Positions 1-7,063 of a DNA stretch of 17,571 nucleotides are shown in pieces; the first letter of the stretch is position 1, and every line of letters begins with the position of its first letter. This stretch comes from RPQJ01 sp036277615. GTDB taxonomy: Bacteria; Pseudomonadota; Gammaproteobacteria; Steroidobacterales; Steroidobacteraceae. The stretch lies in assembly GCA_036277615.1 (NCBI GenBank), contig DASUMQ010000288.1:1-17571 (forward strand). The letters run 5' to 3'. A program made the translations under genes and the position numbers. The notes below the pieces were generated by a model, which saw only the letters and a list, made by a program, of their open reading frames with translations, searched no databases and was not told the origin of the DNA.

Positions 1-215
1 CGCGGGACCGCCGCGGCCGCGTCCTCGGTGTTGACCGTGATGCGGACGAGCTCGGAGCCGGCGATCGCGAGCGCGCGCACCTGCAGGGCCGTGGCCTCGA
101 CGTCGGCCGTGTCGGTGTTCGTCATCGACTGGACGACGATCGGCGCGCCGCCGCCGACCGTGACCGGGCCGATCCGGACGGCAGTGCTGGGGCGGCGGAC
201 GATGGCGTTGCTCAT
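1..215 (-). CDS. ispG: 4-hydroxy-3-methylbut-2-enyl diphosphate synthase, N-terminal part (truncated by window edge)
   Basis: Reading leftward from the ATG at 215 gives 71 codons that stay open to the window edge. The stretch IVVQSMTNTDTADVEAT followed by AGSELVRITVNT is the characteristic N-terminus of IspG/GcpE, the 4Fe-4S enzyme that makes HMBPP in the methylerythritol phosphate isoprenoid pathway. The C-terminal cysteine cluster lies outside the window. The start lies 26 nt after the stop of the DUF885 gene on the same strand, so the two are probably co-transcribed. No clear Shine-Dalgarno sequence precedes the ATG, but conservation begins within a few residues of it, which supports this start. 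The call rests on recognised family motifs, not on a search. Confidence 0.93.
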   Translation of the reverse strand, partial: MSNAIVRRPSTAVRIGPVTVGGGAPIVVQSMTNTDTADVEATALQVRALAIAGSELVRITVNTEDAAAAVP

Positions 216-241
216 GAGGGTCGTGGCGTTTGCAGGCAATT

Positions 242-2038
242 CTACCGGCCCGACGCCGCAGGCGCCGCCCGCGTGGTCTCGACCCAGCGGCGCACGTTGG
301 CGGAGAGCACGTCGAGCGGGATCGCGCCGCTGCCGAGCACGACGTCGTGGAACGCGCGGAGGTCGAAGCTCTCGCCAAGCCGCTCGCTCGCCTCGCGCCG
401 CAGCTCCTTGATGCGAAGCTCGCCGATCTTGTAGGCGAGCGCCTGGCCCGGGTTGCCGATGTAACGGTCGATCTCGTTGACAATGTCGAGCTCGCTCTTG
501 GCGGCGTTGGCCTTGAAGTAGTCGATGGCCTGCTGCCGGCTCCAGCGCTTGTGGTGCAGGCCGGTGTCGACGACGAGGCGGACCGCACGCCACATCTCGT
601 AGGTCAGCTGGCCGAACTTGTCGTAGGGATCGTCGTAGAACCCCATTTCCTGGCCGAGGCTCTCGGCGTACAGGCCCCAGCCCTCGACGAACGCGGTGGC
701 TTCGAAGTCGCGCCGGAACTTCGGCAGCTCGCCCAGCTCCTGCGCGAGCGCGATCTGCAGGTGATGGCCCGGCACCGCCTCGTGGATCGTCAGCACCGGG
801 ATCTCGTACTTCGGCCGCTGCTCGGGTTTGTAGAGGTTCACGTAGTAGTAGCCCGCGCGACTGCCGTCGAGCGCCGGGCCCTGGTAGTAGGCCGTCGTCG
901 TGTCCGGTGCGATCTGCGCGGCGATCGGCCGCACGCCGTACGGCATGCGCGGCAGCTTGCCGAAGTATTGGGGCAGCAACGGATCCACGCGCTTCGCCAT
1001 CGCCTCGTACGCGACGAGCAACTGTTGCGGGTCCGTGTAATGGAACTTCGGGTCCGAGCGCAGGTAGCCCAGGAACGCGTCGAAATCGCCCGCGAAACCG
1101 GTCTTCGCGATCACCTGCAGCATTTCCGCGCGGATGCGCGCCACTTCCTTCAGGCCGATCTCGTGGATCTGGTCGGGCGTCAGGTCGGTCGTCGTGTAGA
1201 ACCGCGCCAGCTCGGCGTAACGCTGCTCGCCGTTCGGCGTGTCCCAGATCCCGACCGTCTCGCGCGACTTCGGCAGGTATTCCTCGTCGAGGTACCGCTT
1301 CAGGCGCGTATAGGCCGGCACGATCTGCGTCGCGATGGCCGTGCGCGCGGCTGCCTGCAGGCGCGCGCGCTCGGCGGACGGGATCGTGTCCGGCAGCTTC
1401 GCGAACAGCTCGTAGAACGGACTCTTCGTCGGGTCCGTGACGATCTGCGCGTCGAGCTGCTTCGGCAGACGCTGCATCAGGACCTTCGGCGGGACGAGCC
1501 CACGCCGGACCCCCTCGCGCATCGACTCGATCACCTGTGCCATCGGCGCCTCGACGCCGTTCATGCGCGCGAGCCACTGCTCGTAATCCTTGACCGAGCG
1601 AAACACGACGACGTCGGCGATCCGGTGGATGCTCGTGAGTCCGCTGCGGTGAGACAGCGGGATCAGGTGCGCGCCGTACTCGAAGTTGTCGAGGTTCGCC
1701 TGCGTCTGGCGGCGGAACAGGTCCTGGTTCAGCCGATCCGCTTCGCTCAACGTCGCCGCGCCGATGGCTTCGAGGCGGGCGAGTGCCGCGCGGTCGGCTT
1801 CGTGCGAGGCCCGCGCGGCGGCGGGCGACAGGTCCGGCCAGCGGTCGTTGTAGCGGGTGTCCCCGATGTAGGTGGCCGTGATCGGGTTCTCGCGCAGCCC
1901 GCGCTCCCACTCGGCCTCGAACAGTTCGTGCAGGCGGGCCGCGCCGGCCGATTCGTCCTTGTCCCCGGCTTCGACGGCGGACGGCAATGCGATGGACAAT
2001 CCGAGCAGCAACGGCGTGACGAGCGACGAACGACGCAT
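242..2038 (-). CDS. Secreted DUF885-family peptidase-like protein
   Basis: This encodes a 598-residue protein. The first ~24 residues (MRRSSLVTPLLLGLSIALPSA, then VEAG) form a signal peptide, so the mature protein is probably periplasmic. The zinc-peptidase-like signature HEAVPGHH (H419, E420, H425, H426) is followed by FVEGWGLYAE with E452, the usual DUF885 arrangement, and the length fits the family. Members are generally predicted metallopeptidases; the substrate is unknown. The reading frame stays open further upstream to 2320, but that part runs through the 2158-2246 repeats and is low-complexity. I chose the ATG at 2038 because it starts the signal peptide and a GAGGT-like ribosome site lies about 10 nt upstream. 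ispG follows 26 nt downstream on the same strand. Confidence 0.88.
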   Translation of the reverse strand: MRRSSLVTPLLLGLSIALPSAVEAGDKDESAGAARLHELFEAEWERGLRENPITATYIGDTRYNDRWPDLSPAAARASHEADRAALARLEAIGAATLSEADRLNQDLFRRQTQANLDNFEYGAHLIPLSHRSGLTSIHRIADVVVFRSVKDYEQWLARMNGVEAPMAQVIESMREGVRRGLVPPKVLMQRLPKQLDAQIVTDPTKSPFYELFAKLPDTIPSAERARLQAAARTAIATQIVPAYTRLKRYLDEEYLPKSRETVGIWDTPNGEQRYAELARFYTTTDLTPDQIHEIGLKEVARIRAEMLQVIAKTGFAGDFDAFLGYLRSDPKFHYTDPQQLLVAYEAMAKRVDPLLPQYFGKLPRMPYGVRPIAAQIAPDTTTAYYQGPALDGSRAGYYYVNLYKPEQRPKYEIPVLTIHEAVPGHHLQIALAQELGELPKFRRDFEATAFVEGWGLYAESLGQEMGFYDDPYDKFGQLTYEMWRAVRLVVDTGLHHKRWSRQQAIDYFKANAAKSELDIVNEIDRYIGNPGQALAYKIGELRIKELRREASERLGESFDLRAFHDVVLGSGAIPLDVLSANVRRWVETTRAAPAASGR

Positions 2039-2157
2039 GCGACCGTGACCTCGACCTTTCGGGTGGACCGCGCCGCTCCATCCTCGGGACGTCGAGGCGG
2101 GGCCGGGCGGGGAAGAGCGCCGATGTTCCGGTGCGCGGCGGGCGTTGGCAAGCCCGA
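2039..2157 (-). other. Leader of the DUF885 gene; only a weak promoter candidate
   Basis: On the minus strand, TTGCCA (2146-2151) could serve as a -35 box, with GAACAT (2123-2128) 17 nt further on as a poor -10 box. The match is weak and the stretch is very GC-rich. I see no gene or strong structure here. Any promoter for the DUF885/ispG pair would lie directly beside the repeat cluster at 2158-2246. Confidence 0.2.
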
Positions 2158-2246
2158 CCGGAAAATGGGGACACTCCGAATTTTGGCGAAAATGGGGACA
2201 CTCCGAATTTCGAGTACACGAAATTCGGAGTGTCCCCATTTTCCGG
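2158..2246. repeat. REP-like cluster: three copies of a GAAAATGGGGACACTCCG motif, two forming a perfect hairpin
   Basis: The core AAAATGGGGACACTCCGAAT with trailing TTs occurs three times. Copy 1 (2158-2183) and copy 2 (2188-2212) are direct; copy 3 (2219-2246) is inverted. Copies 2 and 3 form a perfect 25-bp stem (2188-2212 with 2219-2243) around a 6-nt loop AGTACA. Copies 1 and 3 also match as a 26-nt inverted repeat that begins and ends in CCGG. Conserved GGGGAC-containing palindromes of this sort resemble REP/REPIN sequences maintained by REP-associated tyrosine transposases, though no such gene is in the window. The cluster lies between the divergent DUF885 and gcvT transcription units, just upstream of the riboswitch, so it may block read-through or protect RNA ends. 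The repeat structure is read directly; the REP identity is inference. Confidence 0.85.
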
Positions 2247-2269
2247 GGTGGGTTACCATGCGCCCACCC
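2246..2269. repeat. Short GC hairpin between the repeat cluster and the riboswitch
   Basis: GGGTGGG (2246-2252) can pair perfectly with CCCACCC (2263-2269) across a 10-nt loop, TTACCATGCG. There is no T-run after it on either strand, so it is not an ordinary intrinsic terminator. The loop contains TACCAT, which could be a -10 box for the gcv leader, but no convincing -35 box sits at the right distance. It may be an extension of the adjoining repeat element or a chance palindrome. Confidence 0.35.
2254..2259 (+). promoter_or_regulatory. Possible -10 box for the gcv riboswitch transcript
   Basis: TACCAT matches the TAnnnT frame of a sigma-70 -10 box and would start transcription roughly 15 nt before the first aptamer. 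The -35 position would fall inside the third repeat copy, where I see no good TTGACA match. Offered only as the best local candidate. Confidence 0.2.
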
Positions 2270-2280
2270 ATCGTTAGGCC

Positions 2281-2463
2281 CGTCCCGAGAGAGGCTCCCC
2301 GGAGCCCGCCGAAGGCGCAACCCGCCCGGAAACGCTCAGGCAAACGTACGGCTGCGGCCTGATGGTCTCTGGAGAGCGGCCCGTCGCCAGGCGGGTCCAC
2401 CGAAGGGGTGCGGCACCCGGACTCGAGCCGGGGCTCGATCTCTCAGGTCAAAGGACAGAGGGG
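2281..2463 (+). ncRNA. Tandem glycine riboswitch (two aptamers)
   Basis: Both glycine-aptamer signatures are present. Aptamer 1 (about 2284-2364) has GAGAG, the P2 hairpin GGCTC-CCCG-GAGCC, GCCGAAGGCGCAA and GGAAACGCTCAGGCAAA. Aptamer 2 (about 2365-2463) opens with CTCTGGAGAG (2367-2376), has ACCGAAGGGG, and closes with ATCTCTCAGGTCAAAGGACAGAGG; CTCT (2367-2370) pairs with AGAG (2457-2460) as P1. The short linker and order match known tandem glycine riboswitches upstream of gcv operons. It lies 73 nt upstream of the gcvT start with a terminator in between, so it should act at transcription. By analogy with characterised gcvT leaders, glycine is expected to favour read-through and switch on glycine breakdown. 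The direction of control is inferred. Confidence 0.93.
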
Positions 2464-2501
2464 CGGCAGGTCGTCACGGCGGTCTGCCGCCCTTTTTCTT
2501 T
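2461..2501 (+). terminator. Intrinsic terminator serving as riboswitch expression platform
   Basis: GGGCGGCAG (2461-2469) pairs perfectly with CTGCCGCCC (2484-2492) around a 14-nt loop, followed by TTTTTCTTT (2493-2501). The 5' arm begins immediately after the closing P1 strand of the second aptamer, so folding of the aptamer and of the terminator can be coupled. It ends about 35 nt before the gcvT start, which makes it an attenuator for the gcv operon and not the end of an upstream gene. Confidence 0.88.
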
Positions 2502-2535
2502 GGGCCGTGAAAAACGACTGTCCGAGGACGGCACG

Positions 2536-3627
2536 ATGGGACTGCGCACTCCACTGTACGAATCGCACCTCGCGGCCGGCGCCCGCACCGTCGATTTCGG
2601 CGGCTGGGACATGCCGGTCAACTACGGCTCGCAGATCGAGGAACACCACGCGGTCCGCCGCGACGCCGGCATGTTCGACGTCTCGCACATGTGCGTCGTC
2701 GACCTGCGTGGCAGGCGGGTGCGCGACTTCCTGCGCCACCTGCTCGCGAACGACGTCGCGAAGCTCGCGCAGACCGGCAAGGCACTGTACTCGTGCATGT
2801 TGCGCGCGCACGGCGGTGTCATCGACGACCTGATCGTCTATTTCCTGGACGACGACTGGTACCGGATGGTGGTCAACGCCGGCACGCGCGAAAAGGACGT
2901 CGGCTGGCTGCTTGAGCAGGTCCCCCCGTTCGGAGTCTCCGTCGAGCCGCGCACCGACCTCGCCATGATCGCGGTGCAAGGGCCGAACGCACGGCAGAAG
3001 GCCGCGCAAGCCATCGAGCCGGCCGTCGCCGAGCGCGCGCTGCAGCTCGGTCCGTTCTTCGGGCTCGACGCCGGCACGCTGTTCGTCGCTCGCACGGGAT
3101 ACACGGGCGAGGACGGCTGGGAAATCACGATGCCGGCCGGCGAGGCCGCCACGTACTGGCAGAAGCTGCGCGATGCGGGCGTCCGGCCCTGCGGGCTGGG
3201 TGCGCGCGACACGCTGCGGCTCGAAGCCGGCATGAATCTGTACGGCAACGACATGGACGAGACGACCTCACCGCTCGAATCCGGGCTCGGGTGGACCGTG
3301 GCCTGGGAGCCGCAGGACCGCGATTTCGTCGGCCGGTCCGCGCTCACTGCGCAGAAGGCGAGCGGCGACGTGCGCAAGTTCGTCGGCCTGCTGGTCGAGG
3401 GTCGGGCCGTGCTGCGCACGCACCAGAAGGTCATCGTCGCGAACGTGGGGGAGGGCGAGGTCACGAGCGGCACGTTTTCGCCGACGCTGCAGCGCTCCAT
3501 CGGCTTCGCCCGCGTGCCGGCGCAGACGGGCGATCGCTGCGAAGTCGAGATCCGCGGCAAGCTCGTGCCTGCGCGGGTCGTGAGGCCACCCTTCGTGCGC
3601 AACGGCAAGGCCGCCATCGCGCTCTGA
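2536..3627 (+). CDS. gcvT: Glycine cleavage system T protein (aminomethyltransferase)
   Basis: This 363-residue protein, of usual GcvT length, transfers the methylene group from aminomethyl-lipoyl GcvH to tetrahydrofolate and releases ammonia. Family markers are TPLYESHLAAGARTVDFGGWDMPV at the N-terminus, GMFDVSHM (45-52), MLRAHGGVIDDLIVYF (88-103, with the conserved acidic pair D97/D98), ARTGYTGEDGWEI in the middle and RPPFVRNGKAAI at the end. The frame is open further upstream through the riboswitch, but the conserved protein starts at the ATG at 2536, with GAGG (2524-2527) 8 nt before it. It is first in the gcv operon, behind the glycine riboswitch and attenuator, and gcvH follows after 46 nt. 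Confidence 0.97.
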   Translation: MGLRTPLYESHLAAGARTVDFGGWDMPVNYGSQIEEHHAVRRDAGMFDVSHMCVVDLRGRRVRDFLRHLLANDVAKLAQTGKALYSCMLRAHGGVIDDLIVYFLDDDWYRMVVNAGTREKDVGWLLEQVPPFGVSVEPRTDLAMIAVQGPNARQKAAQAIEPAVAERALQLGPFFGLDAGTLFVARTGYTGEDGWEITMPAGEAATYWQKLRDAGVRPCGLGARDTLRLEAGMNLYGNDMDETTSPLESGLGWTVAWEPQDRDFVGRSALTAQKASGDVRKFVGLLVEGRAVLRTHQKVIVANVGEGEVTSGTFSPTLQRSIGFARVPAQTGDRCEVEIRGKLVPARVVRPPFVRNGKAAIAL

Positions 3628-3673
3628 TCTTTCACCGCTCGATCCAGCATCCAGACGTCCCGGAGAGCACACC

Positions 3674-4069
3674 ATGAGCAACGTTCCCGCCGACCTCCGC
3701 TACCTCAAGTCGCACGAATGGGCGCGCCTCGAGGGCGACGGCACGGTCACGATCGGCATCTCCGATCACGCGCAGCAAGCGCTGGGCGACCTAGTGTTCG
3801 TCGAAACGCCCGAGGTCGGCCGCCGTGTCAGCGCGGGCGAAGCGTGCGCAGTCGTCGAGTCCGTCAAGGCCGCCTCGGACATCTACAGCCCGGTGACGGG
3901 CGAGGTGATCGCGAGCAACGTCGATCTCGGCGGTCAGCCGGAGCTCGTCAACTCCGACCCCTACGGCGCGGGCTGGATCATGCGCGTGCGCCCGGAAGAC
4001 AAGGCGCAGTTCTCCGCGATGCTGGACGCGAAGGCGTACCAGGCAGCGCTGGCGGCGGAAACACACTAG
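3674..4069 (+). CDS. gcvH: Glycine cleavage system H protein (lipoyl carrier)
   Basis: This 131-residue lipoyl-domain protein shuttles the aminomethyl intermediate between the P, T and L proteins. The lipoylated lysine is K65 in VVESVKAASDIYSPV; the N-terminal YLKSHEWARLEGDGTVTIGISDHAQ block and the C-terminal NSDPYGAGWIMRV block are typical. Length is normal. GGAGAG (3662-3667) provides the ribosome site 6 nt before the ATG. gcvH lies directly after gcvT and is followed by a 129-nt gap filled by an inverted G-rich repeat before gcvPA. That element could set the relative amounts of H and P protein. Confidence 0.97.
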   Translation: MSNVPADLRYLKSHEWARLEGDGTVTIGISDHAQQALGDLVFVETPEVGRRVSAGEACAVVESVKAASDIYSPVTGEVIASNVDLGGQPELVNSDPYGAGWIMRVRPEDKAQFSAMLDAKAYQAALAAETH

Positions 4070-4073
4070 CGGA

Positions 4074-4189
4074 AGGGGTTAGGGGCTAGGGGTTAGGGGA
4101 TAGTGGCGGCCTTCCGGCCGCTGATCTCTTAACTTACCGCGCCGCTGACTGCTCTCCGACTATCCCCTATCCCCTAACCCCTATCCCCT
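4074..4189. repeat. Inverted GGGG-N3 heptad element, copy 1 (between gcvH and gcvPA)
   Basis: The left arm (4074-4104) carries four GGGG tracts separated by TTA, CTA and TTA, and ends in ATAGT. The right arm (4159-4189) is ACTATCCCCTATCCCC followed by two more CCCC heptads. The arms pair along 31 nt with mismatches only at the variable third base of three heptads. The 54-nt loop has its own hairpin GCGGCC-TTCC-GGCCGC (4106-4121). The left arm is a textbook four-tract G-quadruplex motif in the mRNA sense; the right arm has one on the minus strand. The element fills the gcvH-gcvPA gap and ends 9 nt before the gcvPA ATG, where no Shine-Dalgarno is visible. A sister copy is at 7064-7162. It looks like a dispersed non-coding element; its identity is unknown to me. 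Confidence 0.85.
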
Positions 4190-4198
4190 GGCGAAGCC

Positions 4199-5575
4199 AT
4201 GCCATTCATCCCCCACACCGACGCCGACGTCCGCGCGATGCTCGACGCCATCGGCGCGCCGGACCTCGACGCGCTGTTCGAGGAAATCCCCGCCGAACTG
4301 AGGGCGCCGGGCCTGCCCGGCATTCCGCCCGAGATGACCGAGATGGAAATCGGCCGGTGGATGACCGAGCTCGCGGCCCGCGACGGCCGCCCGCTCAATT
4401 TCATCGGCGCCGGTGCGTACGAGCACCACGTCCCCGCGGCGGTCTGGGCGATCGTCAGCCGCGGCGAGTTCTACAGCGCCTACACGCCGTACCAGGCCGA
4501 GGCGAGTCAGGGCACGCTGCAGTTGCTGTACGAATACCAGACGATGATGGCGAGCCTGACCGGGCTCGAGATCTCGAACGCGTCGCTCTACGACGGCGCC
4601 TCGGGCCTCGCCGAAGCCTGCCTGATGGCCGTGCGCGCGAATCGCAAGTCGAAGTCGCAGCGCATCCTGCTGCCGATGGCGCTGAACCCGACGTATCGCG
4701 ACGTGGCGCAGGCCATTGCGGGCAACCAGAACCTCGCGTTCGAACTGCTGCCGTTCGACGCCAAGGGCGGCCAGACCGTGGCCGCCGCGCTCGACCAGTA
4801 CAAGGGGCAGGACGTCACGGCGGTCGTGATCCAGCAGCCGAACTTCTTCGGCACGCTCGAGGACGTCGACGCGATCACGAACTGGGCGCACGCGAACGGC
4901 GCACTCGCGATCGGCGTGGTCAACCCGACCTCGCTCGCCGTGCTCAAGCCGCCGGGCGAGTGGGGCGCGCGGGGCGCCGACATCGCCTGCGGCGACGGCC
5001 AGCCGCTCGGCGTGCCGCTCTCGTCGGGCGGTCCGTACTTCGGCTTCATGGCGACCCGCGCCGAGCACGTGCGCCAGATGCCGGGACGGATCATCGGCCG
5101 CACGGTCGACCTCGACGGCAAGCCGGGCTTCGCGCTCACGCTGCAGGCGCGCGAACAGCACATCCGTCGCAGCAAGGCGACCTCCAACATCTGCACGAAC
5201 CAGGGCCTGCTCGTCACTGCGGCGACGATCTACATGTCGCTGCTCGGCCCGCACGGGCTTGCGCAGGTGGCGGCCACCTCCATGCAGCGCACCCAGCAGC
5301 TCGTGGATGCGCTCACGCGGATCGCGGGCGTGCGGCTCGCGTTCGACAAGCCGCGATTCCACGAGGCAGTGCTGCTGCTCGACCGGCCCGTGAAGCCGGT
5401 GCTCGAGTCGCTCGCACATCGCGGCATCGTGGGCGGCGTCGACATCTCGGCGCGCTACCCGCAGCTCGGCCACGCGCTGCTCGTCTGCGCAACAGAAACC
5501 CGGACGGTCAACGACATCGAAACCTACGCGCGCGTGCTGGCCGAGACGATGCGCAGCAGCGCGGCGGCCGCCTGA
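4199..5575 (+). CDS. gcvPA: Glycine dehydrogenase (decarboxylating) subunit 1
   Basis: This is the 458-residue N-terminal half of the PLP-dependent P protein, which here is split in two as in the GcvPA/GcvPB type. Typical blocks are MPFIPHTDADVRAMLDAIG at the start, FIGAGAYEHHVPAAV, FYSAYTPYQAEASQGTLQLLYEYQT and SNASLYDGASGLAEA, and late in the chain IRRSKATSNICTNQGL. With subunit 2 it decarboxylates glycine and loads the aminomethyl group onto GcvH. This subunit lacks the PLP lysine, as expected. The start is fixed by N-terminal conservation, since there is no clear ribosome site after the repeat element. gcvPB follows after 19 nt. Confidence 0.96.
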   Translation: MPFIPHTDADVRAMLDAIGAPDLDALFEEIPAELRAPGLPGIPPEMTEMEIGRWMTELAARDGRPLNFIGAGAYEHHVPAAVWAIVSRGEFYSAYTPYQAEASQGTLQLLYEYQTMMASLTGLEISNASLYDGASGLAEACLMAVRANRKSKSQRILLPMALNPTYRDVAQAIAGNQNLAFELLPFDAKGGQTVAAALDQYKGQDVTAVVIQQPNFFGTLEDVDAITNWAHANGALAIGVVNPTSLAVLKPPGEWGARGADIACGDGQPLGVPLSSGGPYFGFMATRAEHVRQMPGRIIGRTVDLDGKPGFALTLQAREQHIRRSKATSNICTNQGLLVTAATIYMSLLGPHGLAQVAATSMQRTQQLVDALTRIAGVRLAFDKPRFHEAVLLLDRPVKPVLESLAHRGIVGGVDISARYPQLGHALLVCATETRTVNDIETYARVLAETMRSSAAAA

Positions 5576-5594
5576 ACTGGCAGGACAACCGAAC

Positions 5595-7058
5595 ATGCAC
5601 GAAAAGCTGATCTTCGAACACGCGGCGCCCGGCCGCAGCGCCGACGCGCAGTACCCGCGGGTGCCGGTCGAGGCGACGGTGCCGACCTCGCTGCTGCGCG
5701 CGAAGCCGCCGCTGCTGCCGGAAGTCTCCGAGCTGCAGGCGGTACGGCACTTCACGCGACTCTCGCAGCTCAATTTCTCGATCGACACGCACTTCTACCC
5801 GTTGGGGTCGTGCACGATGAAGTACAACCCGAAGGCCTGTAACCAGTATGCGATGCTGCCGGAGCTGCTCGGGCGCCATCCGCTCGCGCCGGAGTCCACC
5901 GGCCAGGGCGTGCTGCAGGTCCTGTTCGAGCTGCAGGAGATGCTCAAGGAAGTGACCGGCATGCGCGGCGTGTCGCTCACGCCGATGGCGGGTGCGCAGG
6001 GCGAATTTGCCGGTGTCGCGATGATCCGGGCCTACCACCGCAACCGCAAGGACCTCGCCCGCACCGAGATCATCGTGCCCGACGCGGCCCACGGCACGAA
6101 CCCGGCGACCGCGACGATGTGCGGCTGCACGGTGCGCGAGATCCCGACACTGTCGAACGGCGACATCGACCTCGAGGCGCTCAAGGGCGTCGTCGGTCCG
6201 CGGACGGCAGGCATCATGCTGACCAACCCGTCGACGATCGGCGTGTTCGAGCGCCGGATCCGCGAGGTCGCGGGGATCGTCCACGGCGCGGGCGGCCTCT
6301 TGTACTACGACGGCGCGAACCTCAACGCGATCCTCGGCAAGGTCCGTCCGGGCGACATGGGGTTCGACGTCATCCACATGAACCTGCACAAGACCTTCTC
6401 GACGCCGCACGGCGGCGGCGGGCCGGGGTCCGGTGCGGTCGGCGTGAGCGAGCGGCTGTTGCCGTTCCTGCCCGTGCCGATCGTGGGTCGCGACGGCGAC
6501 CGTTTTCGCTGGCTCGACGAACAGGACGTGCCGCAGACCATCGGCCGGCTCTCGAACTTCATGGGCAACACCGGCGTGCTGCTCCGCGCTTACGTCTACA
6601 TGCGCATGCTCGGTCGCGACGGCATGCAGCGCGTCGCCGAGTTCGCGACGCTCAACGCCAACTACCTGATGGCGCGGTTGCAGGCGGCCGGGTTCGAGGT
6701 TGCGTATCCGGAGCGTCGCGCGAGCCACGAGTTCATCGTGACGCTGCGCAGGGAGGCGCGCGACTGGGAAACCAACGCGATGGACTTCGCGAAGCGGTTG
6801 CTCGACTACGGCTTCCACGCGCCGACGACCTACTTCCCGCTGCTCGTGCCCGAATGCCTGCTGATCGAGCCGACGGAAACGGAACCGAAGGAGGAACTCG
6901 ATGCGTTCGTCGACGCGATGATCGCCATCCGCAAGGAGGCCGAGACCGAGCCCGCGAAGCTCCAGGGCGCGCCGTGGACGCTGCCCGTGCGGCGGCTCGA
7001 CGACGTCCGCGCCGCGAAACACCTGGACCTGACGTGGAAAGCGCAAGCCAGCGGATAG
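5595..7058 (+). CDS. gcvPB: Glycine dehydrogenase (decarboxylating) subunit 2
   Basis: This 487-residue catalytic half of the split P protein carries the PLP Schiff-base lysine K266 in NLHKTFSTPHGGGGPGSG. Other typical blocks are FYPLGSCTMKYNPK, GMRGVSLTPMAGAQGEF, VPDAAHGTNPATA and, near the end, TYFPLLVPECLLIEPTETE. Length is usual for GcvPB. AGGA (5582-5585) lies 9 nt before the ATG. It pairs with the adjacent gcvPA product. The L protein (dihydrolipoyl dehydrogenase) that completes the complex is not in the window. The gene ends directly against the second G-rich inverted element. Confidence 0.97.
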   Translation: MHEKLIFEHAAPGRSADAQYPRVPVEATVPTSLLRAKPPLLPEVSELQAVRHFTRLSQLNFSIDTHFYPLGSCTMKYNPKACNQYAMLPELLGRHPLAPESTGQGVLQVLFELQEMLKEVTGMRGVSLTPMAGAQGEFAGVAMIRAYHRNRKDLARTEIIVPDAAHGTNPATATMCGCTVREIPTLSNGDIDLEALKGVVGPRTAGIMLTNPSTIGVFERRIREVAGIVHGAGGLLYYDGANLNAILGKVRPGDMGFDVIHMNLHKTFSTPHGGGGPGSGAVGVSERLLPFLPVPIVGRDGDRFRWLDEQDVPQTIGRLSNFMGNTGVLLRAYVYMRMLGRDGMQRVAEFATLNANYLMARLQAAGFEVAYPERRASHEFIVTLRREARDWETNAMDFAKRLLDYGFHAPTTYFPLLVPECLLIEPTETEPKEELDAFVDAMIAIRKEAETEPAKLQGAPWTLPVRRLDDVRAAKHLDLTWKAQASG

Positions 7059-7063
7059 TGAAC

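Noticed and set aside
2158..2246. Three repeats as a CRISPR array
   Set aside because: One copy is inverted, spacing is only 4-6 nt, and there are no unique spacers of normal length or cas genes.
230..2362. 710-codon rightward open frame antisense to the DUF885 gene
   Set aside because: Arginine/valine/leucine-rich sequence without any family motif, fully overlapping a gene with clear motifs and a signal peptide; such frames arise from GC-rich third positions.
2362..2535. Upstream extension of gcvT
   Set aside because: This part of the frame overlaps the riboswitch and terminator; GcvT homology begins exactly at the ATG at 2536, which has a good ribosome site.
4075..4099. Telomere-like TTAGGG repeats suggesting eukaryotic contamination
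   Set aside because: The units have four Gs with variable third loop base, are paired with an inverted arm, and are embedded within a bacterial operon with a second copy nearby.
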